Positions 1-5,756 of a DNA stretch of 9,696 bases are shown piece by piece. How positions within the stretch are numbered: position 1 is the stretch's first letter; every line of letters starts with the position of its first letter. Source of the DNA: Dictyoglomaceae bacterium (GTDB lineage Bacteria > Dictyoglomota > Dictyoglomia > Dictyoglomales > Dictyoglomaceae); the NCBI GenBank assembly GCA_026417425.1, contig JAOADF010000005.1:1-9696 (forward strand), given 5' to 3'. The translations under genes were made by a program, and so were the position numbers. The notes under the pieces are model-generated. The model was not told the origin of the DNA. It did no database searches and was given only the letters and a program-made list of their open reading frames with translations.

Positions 1-853
1 TTTCAACAGATTCTAAGAATTCATTTTTTATAGCTCTTCCTGGAAGTCCCACAGGACTCTTTATGACTATAATATCTTCCTTTTTTGCATCCAAATAAGC
101 TTTTTTAAATCTAAAATCCCCATCGCATTCCTCAGTAGCAACAAATCTTGTTGCCATTTGTACACCAGCTGCTCCCATTTTTAAAAATTTAACTATATCC
201 TTCCCATCAAATATTCCTCCTGCAGGAATAACTGGTATTTCTTTATCATATTTTTCCTCTAAAACTCTTATCTCCTTCCAAACTTCTTTGAATCTTTCCT
301 CTAGTGTAATATTTGGATCATCTAATTCTTCTTTCTTGAATCCTAAATGCCCTCCTGCCAAAGGTCCTTCTACAACAAAAGCATCGGGAACATAATTAAA
401 TTTATCTATCCAGGTTTTTGCGATAATTCTTGCAGCCCTAACTGAAGAAACAATAGGAACTAATTTTGTCCTACTTTCCTTTGTAAGATATTTAGGTAAA
501 TCCAAAGGTAAGCCTGCACCTGCAAAAATAATATCTACCTTCTCTTCTATAGAAGTTTTTACCATGTCTATAAAATTTGTTAAAGCAACCATAATATTCA
601 CACCAATTATTCCTTTTGTTTTTTCTCTTGCCTTTCTAATCTCTTTTCTTAATGCCCTGATATTTGCTTCTAAAAAATTATTTCCAAAATCATGTTCCAG
701 CATACCAATACCTGCAGTAGCTATAACTCCAATTCCGCCTTCTTCCGCTACTGCAGATGCTAAACCTGAAAGGGAAATTCCTACAGCCATTCCTCCTTGG
801 ATTATAGGAATTCTTGCAACTAAGTCTCCAATTTTTAAACTTGGAATTTTCAT
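1..853 (-). CDS. Nitronate monooxygenase / FabK-like FMN oxidoreductase, 3' end beyond window
   Basis: The frame is open from ATG at 853 to the left edge, giving 284 codons without a stop; relatives have about 310-350, so the C-terminus lies outside. The start is fixed by AAGGAGA at 862-868. The TIM-barrel motifs of the NMO/2-nitropropane dioxygenase/FabK family (COG2070) appear in order: IPIIQGGMAVG near residue 15, GVNIMV near 84, EGPLAGGHLGF at 162-172 (His169 is the expected catalytic His), IPAGGIFDG at 209-217 and MGAAGVQMATRF at 226-237 (FMN phosphate site), then SPVGLPGRAI at 266-275. The family uses FMN to oxidise nitronates; FabK relatives reduce enoyl-ACP. The GPLAGGHLG form resembles the NMO-annotated members I recall, so NMO is favoured, but the substrate is unknown. 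It lies 40 nt downstream of a nitroreductase gene and is probably cotranscribed with it. Confidence 0.9.
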   Translation of the reverse strand, partial: MKIPSLKIGDLVARIPIIQGGMAVGISLSGLASAVAEEGGIGVIATAGIGMLEHDFGNNFLEANIRALRKEIRKAREKTKGIIGVNIMVALTNFIDMVKTSIEEKVDIIFAGAGLPLDLPKYLTKESRTKLVPIVSSVRAARIIAKTWIDKFNYVPDAFVVEGPLAGGHLGFKKEELDDPNITLEERFKEVWKEIRVLEEKYDKEIPVIPAGGIFDGKDIVKFLKMGAAGVQMATRFVATEECDGDFRFKKAYLDAKKEDIIVIKSPVGLPGRAIKNEFLESVE

Positions 854-893
854 AACGTAAATCTCCTTAAAAATTTTTTTTTAAATTAATGGT

Positions 894-1454
894 TCATAGG
901 GAAGTATATTTATTTAGGTAAAGAATTTTATCTAAACTAAGTCTCTGAGGTCTTGTCTTTTCTCTTTCTATTTGATCTTCGCTTAATAATGGATTAATTT
1001 TTTCTGTTTTTTTTCCAAAAACTAGTAAAGCAATAACAGTCATATCCTTTGGAATATCAAGAATCTCTTTTACCTTTTCCTCATCATAACCTGCAATGGG
1101 ATGGGCAACTAATCCTAGTTCTACTGCTCTTAAAATCATAAAACCTGTTGCTATTCCTGTGTCAAATAAGGCATATTCTCTTTCTTTTATGATGCAGTCA
1201 AAATCCTTTTTAGTAAATATCACAACAATAAGTGAGGAATTTGTAGCCCACTTATTTCCTGGAGACAAAGCAGTAAATAATTTCTCTAATATTTCCCTGT
1301 CATACACGAATATAAATCTCCAAGGTTGATTATTAAAACAAGAAGGGGAAAGACCAGCTTTTTCTCCTAAATCCTGAATTAATTCTTCAGTAACCTCAAT
1401 TGGTTCTATGGATCTATAAGCTCTTCTTTCATATATTGCATCTTTTACATTCAT
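894..1454 (-). CDS. Nitroreductase family protein (FMN-dependent)
   Basis: A 186-residue protein of normal length for the short nitroreductase class. The N-terminal YERRAYRS (8-15) is the phosphate-binding Arg/Ser segment for FMN. SPSCFNNQPWRF (36-47) is the family's cofactor and dimer-interface motif. HPIAGYDEEKVKEIL (118-132) matches the conserved PxxGYD region, followed by the strand VIALLVFGKK (140-149). Members are cytosolic homodimers that use NAD(P)H to reduce nitro groups, quinones or other electron-poor substrates; the physiological substrate cannot be read from sequence. The ATG at 1454 is supported by AAAGGAGG at 1461-1468, 6 nt away. It is the first gene of a likely two-gene unit with the NMO-like gene, and is transcribed divergently from the GH4 gene. 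Confidence 0.92.
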   Translation of the reverse strand: MNVKDAIYERRAYRSIEPIEVTEELIQDLGEKAGLSPSCFNNQPWRFIFVYDREILEKLFTALSPGNKWATNSSLIVVIFTKKDFDCIIKEREYALFDTGIATGFMILRAVELGLVAHPIAGYDEEKVKEILDIPKDMTVIALLVFGKKTEKINPLLSEDQIEREKTRPQRLSLDKILYLNKYTSL

Positions 1455-1490
1455 TTTTTTCCTCCTTTATAAAAAAATTTCTTTTTTTTG

Positions 1491-1502
1491 TATTATATAA
1501 TA
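1491..1502. promoter_or_regulatory. Self-complementary -10 region shared by divergent promoters
   Basis: TATTATATAATA is a perfect 12-bp palindrome. It contains TATAAT at 1496-1501 on the plus strand and TATAAT at 1497-1492 on the minus strand. The predicted start sites, about 1508 (plus) and about 1485 (minus), give leaders of 27 and 31 nt to the GH4 and nitroreductase ATGs, each with a good ribosome binding site. Neither direction has a recognisable TTGACA-like -35 at normal spacing. This is a prediction from sequence only. Confidence 0.5.
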
Positions 1503-1505
1503 GAT

Positions 1506-1523
1506 CATGAAATTTTAATCATG
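1506..1523. promoter_or_regulatory. Possible operator, CATGA-N8-TCATG
   Basis: A 5-bp inverted repeat, CATGA (1506-1510) and TCATG (1519-1523), lies just downstream of the plus-strand TATAAT and ends at the GGAGGTG ribosome binding site (1523-1529) of the GH4 gene. It covers the predicted plus-strand transcription start, so a bound repressor would block the GH4 promoter, or the RNA could fold next to the ribosome binding site. The arms are short and the region is AT-rich, so chance is a real alternative. Confidence 0.25.
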
Positions 1524-1534
1524 GAGGTGTGTAA

Positions 1535-2893
1535 ATGGTAAAAATTGCAATTATAGGTGCAGGAAGTGTTTCTTTTTCTTTAAAACTCATTCAAGATTTA
1601 AACTATTATAAAGATCTTTCAGGAAGCACGGTAAGCTTTATGGATATTGATGAGAAAAGGCTAAATCTTGTTTATAATTTAGCAGAAAAATACATGAAAG
1701 AAACTGGAACAAACTTAAAACTTGAAAAAACTACAGATAGAAAAAAAGCATTAGATGGCGCAGATTTTGTCATAAATACAGTTAAAATTGGTGGTTATCA
1801 TAACATGGAAAAAGAAAGGGAAATAGCAGAAAGTCTTGGATATTATCGAGGAACAGATGACAAGGTTAGTGATTATTATGGAGGATTTTTTGCCTACGAA
1901 CAACTGAGGTTTATAAGGGACCTGGCAAGAGATGTTGAAAAAATATGTCCTAATGCCTGGTATATGCAAGTTTCAAACCCTGTATTTGAAGGTACTAATT
2001 TGGTACTGAGAGAAACTGGATTAAAAGTTGTAGGCTTTTGTCACGGTTATTTAGAACTTTTTCATATTATAAAAATGTTAAATCTTGATCCTAAAGATGT
2101 GGAAGAACAAGTAGCAGGATTTAACCATTGCATATTTCTTACAAAATTTAAATATAAAGGTGAAAATGCTTATCCTCTTTTAGACAAATGGATAAAAGAA
2201 GAATTACCAAAACTCTGGAATTCTTATGATTATATGATTTCTCCCTGGGAATATACTCAATTTTCTCCTGCTAGTGTAGAAATGTACAAACTTTACGGTT
2301 TATTTCCTATTGGGGATACTCCAAGAAGTGTCTCTCCTTGGTGGTTTCATACTGATTTAAATGAAAAGAAAAAATGGTTTCCCGCAGGAGGACCAGATTC
2401 AGAGATTGGATGGACAATGTATCTATATGGTTTAAAATTAAGATTCCAACAAATGGAGAAATTAGCAAAAGATCCCAGCATTTCGATAACTCGGGAACTT
2501 CCTGTAGAGGAAAGTATGGAATCTATTGTACCTTTTGTAGATGCAATAGTAAACAATCATAAAAGAAGGTTAGTTATAAACGTGCCTAATAATGGAGCAA
2601 TAAAAGGTATTCCTGAGGATGTAATAGTAGAAATTCCTGTATATGTGGATAAAAATGGAATTGAGAGAGAAAAAATAGAAAATATTCCTTCCCGTTTAAT
2701 GCTTTATGTTCTAATTCCAAGATGGCTTAGAATGGAAAGAATATTACAAGCTTTTAGAGAAGAAGATAGAACAAGCCTTATTCTTATGATAATGGAGGAT
2801 CATAGAACAAAAACTTTTGAGCAGGGAAAAAACTTAGTAGAAACTATTCTTTCTCAGCCTTGGAATGAGGATATGAATAAGCACTATAAATAA
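1535..2893 (+). CDS. Glycoside hydrolase family 4, probable alpha-uronidase type
   Basis: 452 residues, the usual GH4 length. The N-terminal Rossmann segment starts KIAIIGAGSVSFS (GxGS at residues 8-11) with an acidic strand end at FMDIDEKR (35-42), as expected for the NAD+ these enzymes need. SNPV is at 147-150, the metal/active-site motif CHGY at 169-172 and GFNH at 195-198; Cys169 and His198 match the metal-binding Cys and His of characterised members. GH4 enzymes cleave glycosides by a redox-elimination mechanism with NAD+ and a divalent metal. CHEV is associated with alpha-glucosidases, CHSV with alpha-galactosidases and CHG-x with alpha-glucuronidases/galacturonidases, so an alpha-uronidase is favoured. 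No signal peptide is present, so it should act in the cytosol on imported oligosaccharides. The start at 1535 has GGAGGTG at 1523-1529. Confidence 0.93.
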   Translation: MVKIAIIGAGSVSFSLKLIQDLNYYKDLSGSTVSFMDIDEKRLNLVYNLAEKYMKETGTNLKLEKTTDRKKALDGADFVINTVKIGGYHNMEKEREIAESLGYYRGTDDKVSDYYGGFFAYEQLRFIRDLARDVEKICPNAWYMQVSNPVFEGTNLVLRETGLKVVGFCHGYLELFHIIKMLNLDPKDVEEQVAGFNHCIFLTKFKYKGENAYPLLDKWIKEELPKLWNSYDYMISPWEYTQFSPASVEMYKLYGLFPIGDTPRSVSPWWFHTDLNEKKKWFPAGGPDSEIGWTMYLYGLKLRFQQMEKLAKDPSISITRELPVEESMESIVPFVDAIVNNHKRRLVINVPNNGAIKGIPEDVIVEIPVYVDKNGIEREKIENIPSRLMLYVLIPRWLRMERILQAFREEDRTSLILMIMEDHRTKTFEQGKNLVETILSQPWNEDMNKHYK

Positions 2894-2905
2894 TTCTATA
2901 GTATA

Positions 2906-2925
2906 GGGAGAGCACAAGCTCTCCC
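2906..2925 (+). terminator. Intercistronic hairpin between GH4 and phosphoesterase genes
   Basis: GGGAGAGC, ACAA loop, GCTCTCCC: an 8-bp GC-rich stem beginning 12 nt after the GH4 stop. An outer AGTAT (2900-2904) / ATACT (2931-2935) pair could extend it. No run of T follows on either strand, so it is a poor intrinsic terminator. It may instead be a partial terminator or an RNA stability element that adjusts expression of the downstream gene. Confidence 0.5.
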
Positions 2926-2938
2926 CTTAAATACTAAG

Positions 2939-3715
2939 ATGATAATTTATAAGAAAATAAATAAAATAAAAAGAATTTTACTCTCTTCTTTACTTATCTT
3001 TTTATTATCCTCTATCTCCTATCCCTTTACCTTTGCAGTTATCGGAGATAGAACAGGAAGACCTATGAGAGGCGTATTTGAAAAAAATCTTTCAGAAATT
3101 CTAAAAACTGATGCAAAATTTATTATTCAACTTGGAGATATTTTAGAGAATAGTAGTGTAGAACAATATGAATTTATAAAGAATCTTCTTAAGAATATAA
3201 AGATTCCTATATACTTTGTTCCAGGAAACCATGATTTACTAGGAGACCCCGAGGGTAAGAAATTTCAAGAGTTTACGAGAAAACCTCTTTATTACTATTT
3301 TGATTATGAGAATGCAAGGTTTATTATTTTAAACAATTCCTCAGGAAGAATCGGAAAAGAACAAATGATATGGTTAATTGATGTTTTAGAAAATACTAAA
3401 ACAAAATATAAGTTTGTTTTTATGCATCAGCCAGTGATAGCTCCAAGTTTTTTCTTCCTATTTCATAAAGCGGATCCTATAGAATCTATAAAACTTATGG
3501 AAATTTTTGAAAAATATCAAGTTAATTATGTTTTTTCAGGTCATATTCATATGTATTATAGAAAAGAGATAAATGGAGTAATTTATATAATCTCAGGAAT
3601 TGGCGGTTCAACTCCCTATGTATCACCGGAAAGTGATGCTGGAAAACCTCATTTTATATTAATAAATGTATCTGAAAATGGAATAGTAGATAAAAGGATT
3701 ATTATTGAAAAATAG
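2939..3715 (+). CDS. Exported calcineurin-like metallophosphoesterase
   Basis: 258 residues. Lys/Arg-rich residues 5-12 followed by a hydrophobic stretch (13-32) form a signal peptide or N-terminal anchor, so the enzyme probably acts outside the cytoplasm. The two-metal motifs appear in order: GDRTG (36-40, where many relatives have DxH), GDILEN (66-71), GNHD (96-99), MHQP with His163, and GHIH (201-204). Such proteins hydrolyse phosphomonoesters or diesters; the substrate cannot be assigned. It follows the GH4 gene by 45 nt with only the 2906-2925 hairpin between, so cotranscription is likely. The ATG at 2939 has no Shine-Dalgarno at normal spacing: the nearest GGGAG is about 29 nt upstream inside the hairpin. 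No alternative ATG precedes the signal sequence, so translation may be weak or coupled to the gene upstream. Confidence 0.9.
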   Translation: MIIYKKINKIKRILLSSLLIFLLSSISYPFTFAVIGDRTGRPMRGVFEKNLSEILKTDAKFIIQLGDILENSSVEQYEFIKNLLKNIKIPIYFVPGNHDLLGDPEGKKFQEFTRKPLYYYFDYENARFIILNNSSGRIGKEQMIWLIDVLENTKTKYKFVFMHQPVIAPSFFFLFHKADPIESIKLMEIFEKYQVNYVFSGHIHMYYRKEINGVIYIISGIGGSTPYVSPESDAGKPHFILINVSENGIVDKRIIIEK

Positions 3716-3750
3716 GGGAAGAAGAAAAAATCTTCTTCCCCTTTAAACTT
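3715..3750. terminator. Bidirectional intrinsic terminator between convergent genes
   Basis: GGGGAAGAAGA (3715-3725), AAAAA loop, TCTTCTTCCCC (3731-3741): a perfect 11-bp stem that begins at the last base of the phosphoesterase stop codon. On the plus strand it is followed by TTTAAACTT. On the minus strand the exit side reads CTATTTTTC, a better U-tract. It can serve both the phosphoesterase gene and the convergent lipoprotein gene ending at 3770. Confidence 0.85.
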
Positions 3751-3769
3751 AAAGATAGAATTTACTCTC

Positions 3770-4948
3770 TTACTTATGAGAAAATTCTTTTGCTTTTGGA
3801 GCAAGTTCCTTTGCTTGAGGTGTCTCTGCTACAGATGGAGGAATCTCAGGGTTTACAGGTAGATTCATAATATATCTTATAGATCTTACTAATATTAGTT
3901 TAAATAAATCTTTATATGTAGTATTGAATCCAGCAGGCATATCTGTTGGACCATTAACTACATACCATTCTAAAGGAGCAGTAGTTGATAAAACTCTTCC
4001 TGATCCATATCTATATTCAATATAAGTTGGAAGCTGTCCATTTGTTTCTTTTACATAAATCATAAGGTTTGCTATAGGAAGTCCTACAAAAAGATTATCA
4101 AACCCTCCATGGCTGGCAAAGTTACCATAAAGTTGTGCTGGAAAGTTTTTAGTTATGGGATGATCAAAGTTTACTATATCATTATAGTACTCATAGTTGT
4201 CTCTCCAAGTTACCCCACCGGGAAGGGTAGATGTAAAGTTTCCCTCTGCCCATCCGCAATCTGATGCAACCCAGAATATAGTTCCTCCATTATATACAAA
4301 ATTGTCAAATACATCTTTATTAGCAGTGTAATAATCATAGAAGTCTTGAGGTTGATCTCCTTCAATAATCACAAGATCTCCAATATTTAGATTAAGATTA
4401 GGATTTCCACCTCTAAAACTTCTATATTCAAATTGGTTTACCCCTGTCCCTCCAGTCATTCCAATCTCAGATGATAGAATATCTCCAATTACAGTATAAG
4501 GAACTCCTGCATAATTCCAACCAGATTCTTGTTCTCTAAATATTATCACATGTTTTACTGCCTTAGTTAAAACTAAATCCTCAACTGTTTTTGCTTCTTT
4601 TTCTACTACAGTTGCTACTAAAGAAGCAGGATAGTATTCCCCTTTAGGATCTTCTGCCATTACAAGATAGTCTCCTGGTGGAATATCTTTAAAAGTATAT
4701 TCTCCATTCCCATTGGTATATTTAACTAAGGGAGCAACATCTAATGGAACTTGATTAGGTTTTACTACTACTTTTTGAGATATTAATGTAATTTTAATAC
4801 CTCCATGTTGTCCCATAACTTTATCAAAAAATCTTGCTACTCCCAAAATAGTTGCATTCCCTTGCCAAAGTTTCTGAACAGTTGTACATCCTGAGAGTAA
4901 ACTACCCAGAAAAATTAGGGAAATTAATATCAAAATATATTTTTTCAT
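3770..4948 (-). CDS. Lipoprotein with prealbumin-like and glutamine-amidotransferase-like regions
   Basis: 392 residues. Charged start MKKY, a hydrophobic core and the lipobox LLSGC (Cys21) mark an SPase II lipoprotein. Residues about 33-128 look like a carboxypeptidase-regulatory/prealbumin-type beta sandwich: GNATILGVARF, then GEYTFKDIPPGDYLVMAED (82-100). Residues about 131-360 resemble a class I amidotransferase/ThuA-like fold: strand KHVIIF, GDLVIIEGD (190-198), FVYNGGTIFWVASDCGWAEG (217-236) with Cys231 near a possible elbow, HGGFDN (280-285) and YGSGRVLSTTAPLEW (314-328). No clear catalytic triad is visible, so it may bind rather than catalyse. The tail is Pro/Ala/Lys-rich. Its ribosome binding site AAAAGGAGG (4959-4967) abuts the stop of the gene upstream, 18 nt away, which implies coupled translation. 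The function is not recognised. Confidence 0.8.
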   Translation of the reverse strand: MKKYILILISLIFLGSLLSGCTTVQKLWQGNATILGVARFFDKVMGQHGGIKITLISQKVVVKPNQVPLDVAPLVKYTNGNGEYTFKDIPPGDYLVMAEDPKGEYYPASLVATVVEKEAKTVEDLVLTKAVKHVIIFREQESGWNYAGVPYTVIGDILSSEIGMTGGTGVNQFEYRSFRGGNPNLNLNIGDLVIIEGDQPQDFYDYYTANKDVFDNFVYNGGTIFWVASDCGWAEGNFTSTLPGGVTWRDNYEYYNDIVNFDHPITKNFPAQLYGNFASHGGFDNLFVGLPIANLMIYVKETNGQLPTYIEYRYGSGRVLSTTAPLEWYVVNGPTDMPAGFNTTYKDLFKLILVRSIRYIMNLPVNPEIPPSVAETPQAKELAPKAKEFSHK

Positions 4949-4966
4949 TATTTAGATTCCTCCTTT

Positions 4967-5503
4967 TTAGAAATTCAAAACTGCTCCACCTGTGACATGA
5001 AACACTTCAAAGGTGGATTTGAAAGTCAAGTCAAGAATAGTTCCTGCCTCTACATAAGCTCCTAAGAATAGAAGATTTAATTGTGCTCCAACTTTTGCAT
5101 AGAACATATAAGGAGAAAATAGTTGAAATTTAAATTGTCTTTCTCCCTCTTCTACCTTTTCATATAAAAGATCAATCATAGGAGCTACCCCACCATATAG
5201 AGTTATAGGACCAGCAGGTAGATTTAAAAGAAGAAATGGTAGGATCTGTATATACTCCACATCCTCTATGTTATTAAACAAATATTCTACATTTTTCATA
5301 GGACTCTCTAAATCTACAAGAGAAGGAGTCATTACTTGTAAATCAAATCCCAAGAAACTTTCTCCTACACTTCTTATAGTTATTCCAAAGAAATCTCTAT
5401 TAAATCCACCCATTTCTTTAGTATAATTAACTCCAAAATCCACAGCGAAAGCAGGAATAATTAGGAAAGCTAATACAATAAAGAAGAAAAAGAATCTTTT
5501 CAT
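4967..5503 (-). CDS. Small exported protein, probable outer-membrane beta-barrel
   Basis: 178 residues, family not recognised. MKRFFFFFIVLAFLIIPAFA is a typical signal peptide with a predicted SPase I cut after Ala20, leaving VDFGVNY. The mature part has many short alternating hydrophobic/polar strands with aromatic edges (FFGITIRS, LGFDLQVMT, ITLYGGVAP, FKFQLFSPYMFYAKVGAQLNL, LGAYVEAG). It ends GGAVLNF with a C-terminal Phe, as in the terminal strand of BAM-inserted barrels. About eight strands would fit. The ATG at 5503 is preceded by a near-perfect AAGGAGGT ribosome binding site. It is the first gene of a pair with the lipoprotein and so may share an envelope role. The long structured leader upstream suggests post-transcriptional control. 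Confidence 0.75.
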   Translation of the reverse strand: MKRFFFFFIVLAFLIIPAFAVDFGVNYTKEMGGFNRDFFGITIRSVGESFLGFDLQVMTPSLVDLESPMKNVEYLFNNIEDVEYIQILPFLLLNLPAGPITLYGGVAPMIDLLYEKVEEGERQFKFQLFSPYMFYAKVGAQLNLLFLGAYVEAGTILDLTFKSTFEVFHVTGGAVLNF

Positions 5504-5560
5504 GGTGACCTCCTTAAAGAAAAAAATAAAAGAAACCTAGAAAACTTTAAGAAAGGGGTT

Positions 5561-5627
5561 ATTATAAATTTGAGTTAATAATTTTTATAAGAGTAATCTT
5601 ATAAAACTGATTAACTTAATTTATAAT
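5561..5627 (-). repeat. 67-bp imperfect palindrome in the leader of the envelope operon
   Basis: Three nested inverted repeats share one centre. Outer arms are ATTATAAATT (5561-5570) and AATTTATAAT (5618-5627). Middle arms are AGTTAAT (5573-5579) and ATTAACT (5610-5616). Inner arms are TTTTATAAGA (5583-5592) and TCTTATAAAA (5597-5606), around a GTAA loop. That is 27 paired positions. In RNA from the minus strand it would form a long A/U hairpin about 58 nt upstream of the barrel-protein ATG. It is almost pure A/T with no terminal U-run beyond the stem, so it is unlikely to be a terminator; an RNA stability element, a protein-binding site or a regulatory leader is possible. Confidence 0.7.
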
Positions 5628-5652
5628 AAATAATAATAAAAATATACTTTTT

Positions 5653-5664
5653 CCACCTCCTTTT
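5653..5664 (-). promoter_or_regulatory. Orphan Shine-Dalgarno-like tract
   Basis: The minus strand reads AAAAGGAGGTGG, as strong as any ribosome binding site in the window, yet no ATG, GTG or TTG follows at usable spacing (a GTG overlapping the tract itself is too close). It sits about 5 nt after the start site predicted from the TATAAT at 5681-5676. It could be the remnant of a lost gene start, or a 5'-end ribosome-binding stabiliser such as those known from some Bacillus leaders. Confidence 0.5.
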
Positions 5665-5675
5665 ATTGATGTCTA

Positions 5676-5681
5676 ATTATA
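5676..5681 (-). promoter_or_regulatory. Candidate -10 of the barrel protein/lipoprotein operon
   Basis: TATAAT on the minus strand, predicted start near 5669, about 166 nt upstream of the barrel-protein ATG. No good -35 lies 16-18 nt upstream, which would fit an activator-dependent promoter. The two CRP-like palindromes would centre at about -56.5 and -79.5. A second TATAAT on the minus strand at 5566-5561, inside the palindrome arm, is an alternative. Confidence 0.4.
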
Positions 5682-5717
5682 CTACAAATTATTAAATAAT
5701 AAAAATTTTTTAATGTC

Positions 5718-5733
5718 TGTGATCTTAATCACA
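5718..5733. promoter_or_regulatory. CRP-like palindromic site 1
   Basis: TGTGATCTTAATCACA fits the CRP consensus TGTGA-N6-TCACA exactly and agrees at 14 of 16 positions with the symmetric ideal TGTGATCTAGATCACA. It lies upstream of the envelope operon and just after the ASRT-family gene stop. Confidence 0.7.
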
Positions 5734-5740
5734 TTTTTAG

Positions 5741-5756
5741 TGTGATATTAATCACA
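5741..5756. promoter_or_regulatory. CRP-like palindromic site 2, overlapping a stop codon
   Basis: TGTGATATTAATCACA again fits TGTGA-N6-TCACA exactly. It starts 23 bp from site 1, about two helical turns, and the two differ at one position when read on the minus strand (TGTGATTAAGATCACA against TGTGATTAATATCACA). It contains the last codons and the TAA of the ASRT-family gene (5748-5750). Confidence 0.7.

Noticed and set aside
564..860. 98-codon open frame on the plus strand
   Set aside because: It lies wholly antisense to the nitronate monooxygenase-like gene, whose family motifs are clear. It has no family resemblance, and its Pro/Ile/Ser-rich make-up is typical of a complement-strand artefact.
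5641..5664. A short minus-strand gene after the strong ribosome binding site at 5653-5664
   Set aside because: No ATG, GTG or TTG at usable spacing; non-standard starts give only 9-10 residues before a stop.
5701..5710. AAAAATTTTT as terminator of the ABC/ASRT operon
   Set aside because: It is a 5+5 A/T palindrome without loop or GC stem. The CRP-like repeats upstream could fold but have only 6-bp stems, so no convincing intrinsic terminator is seen for that operon.
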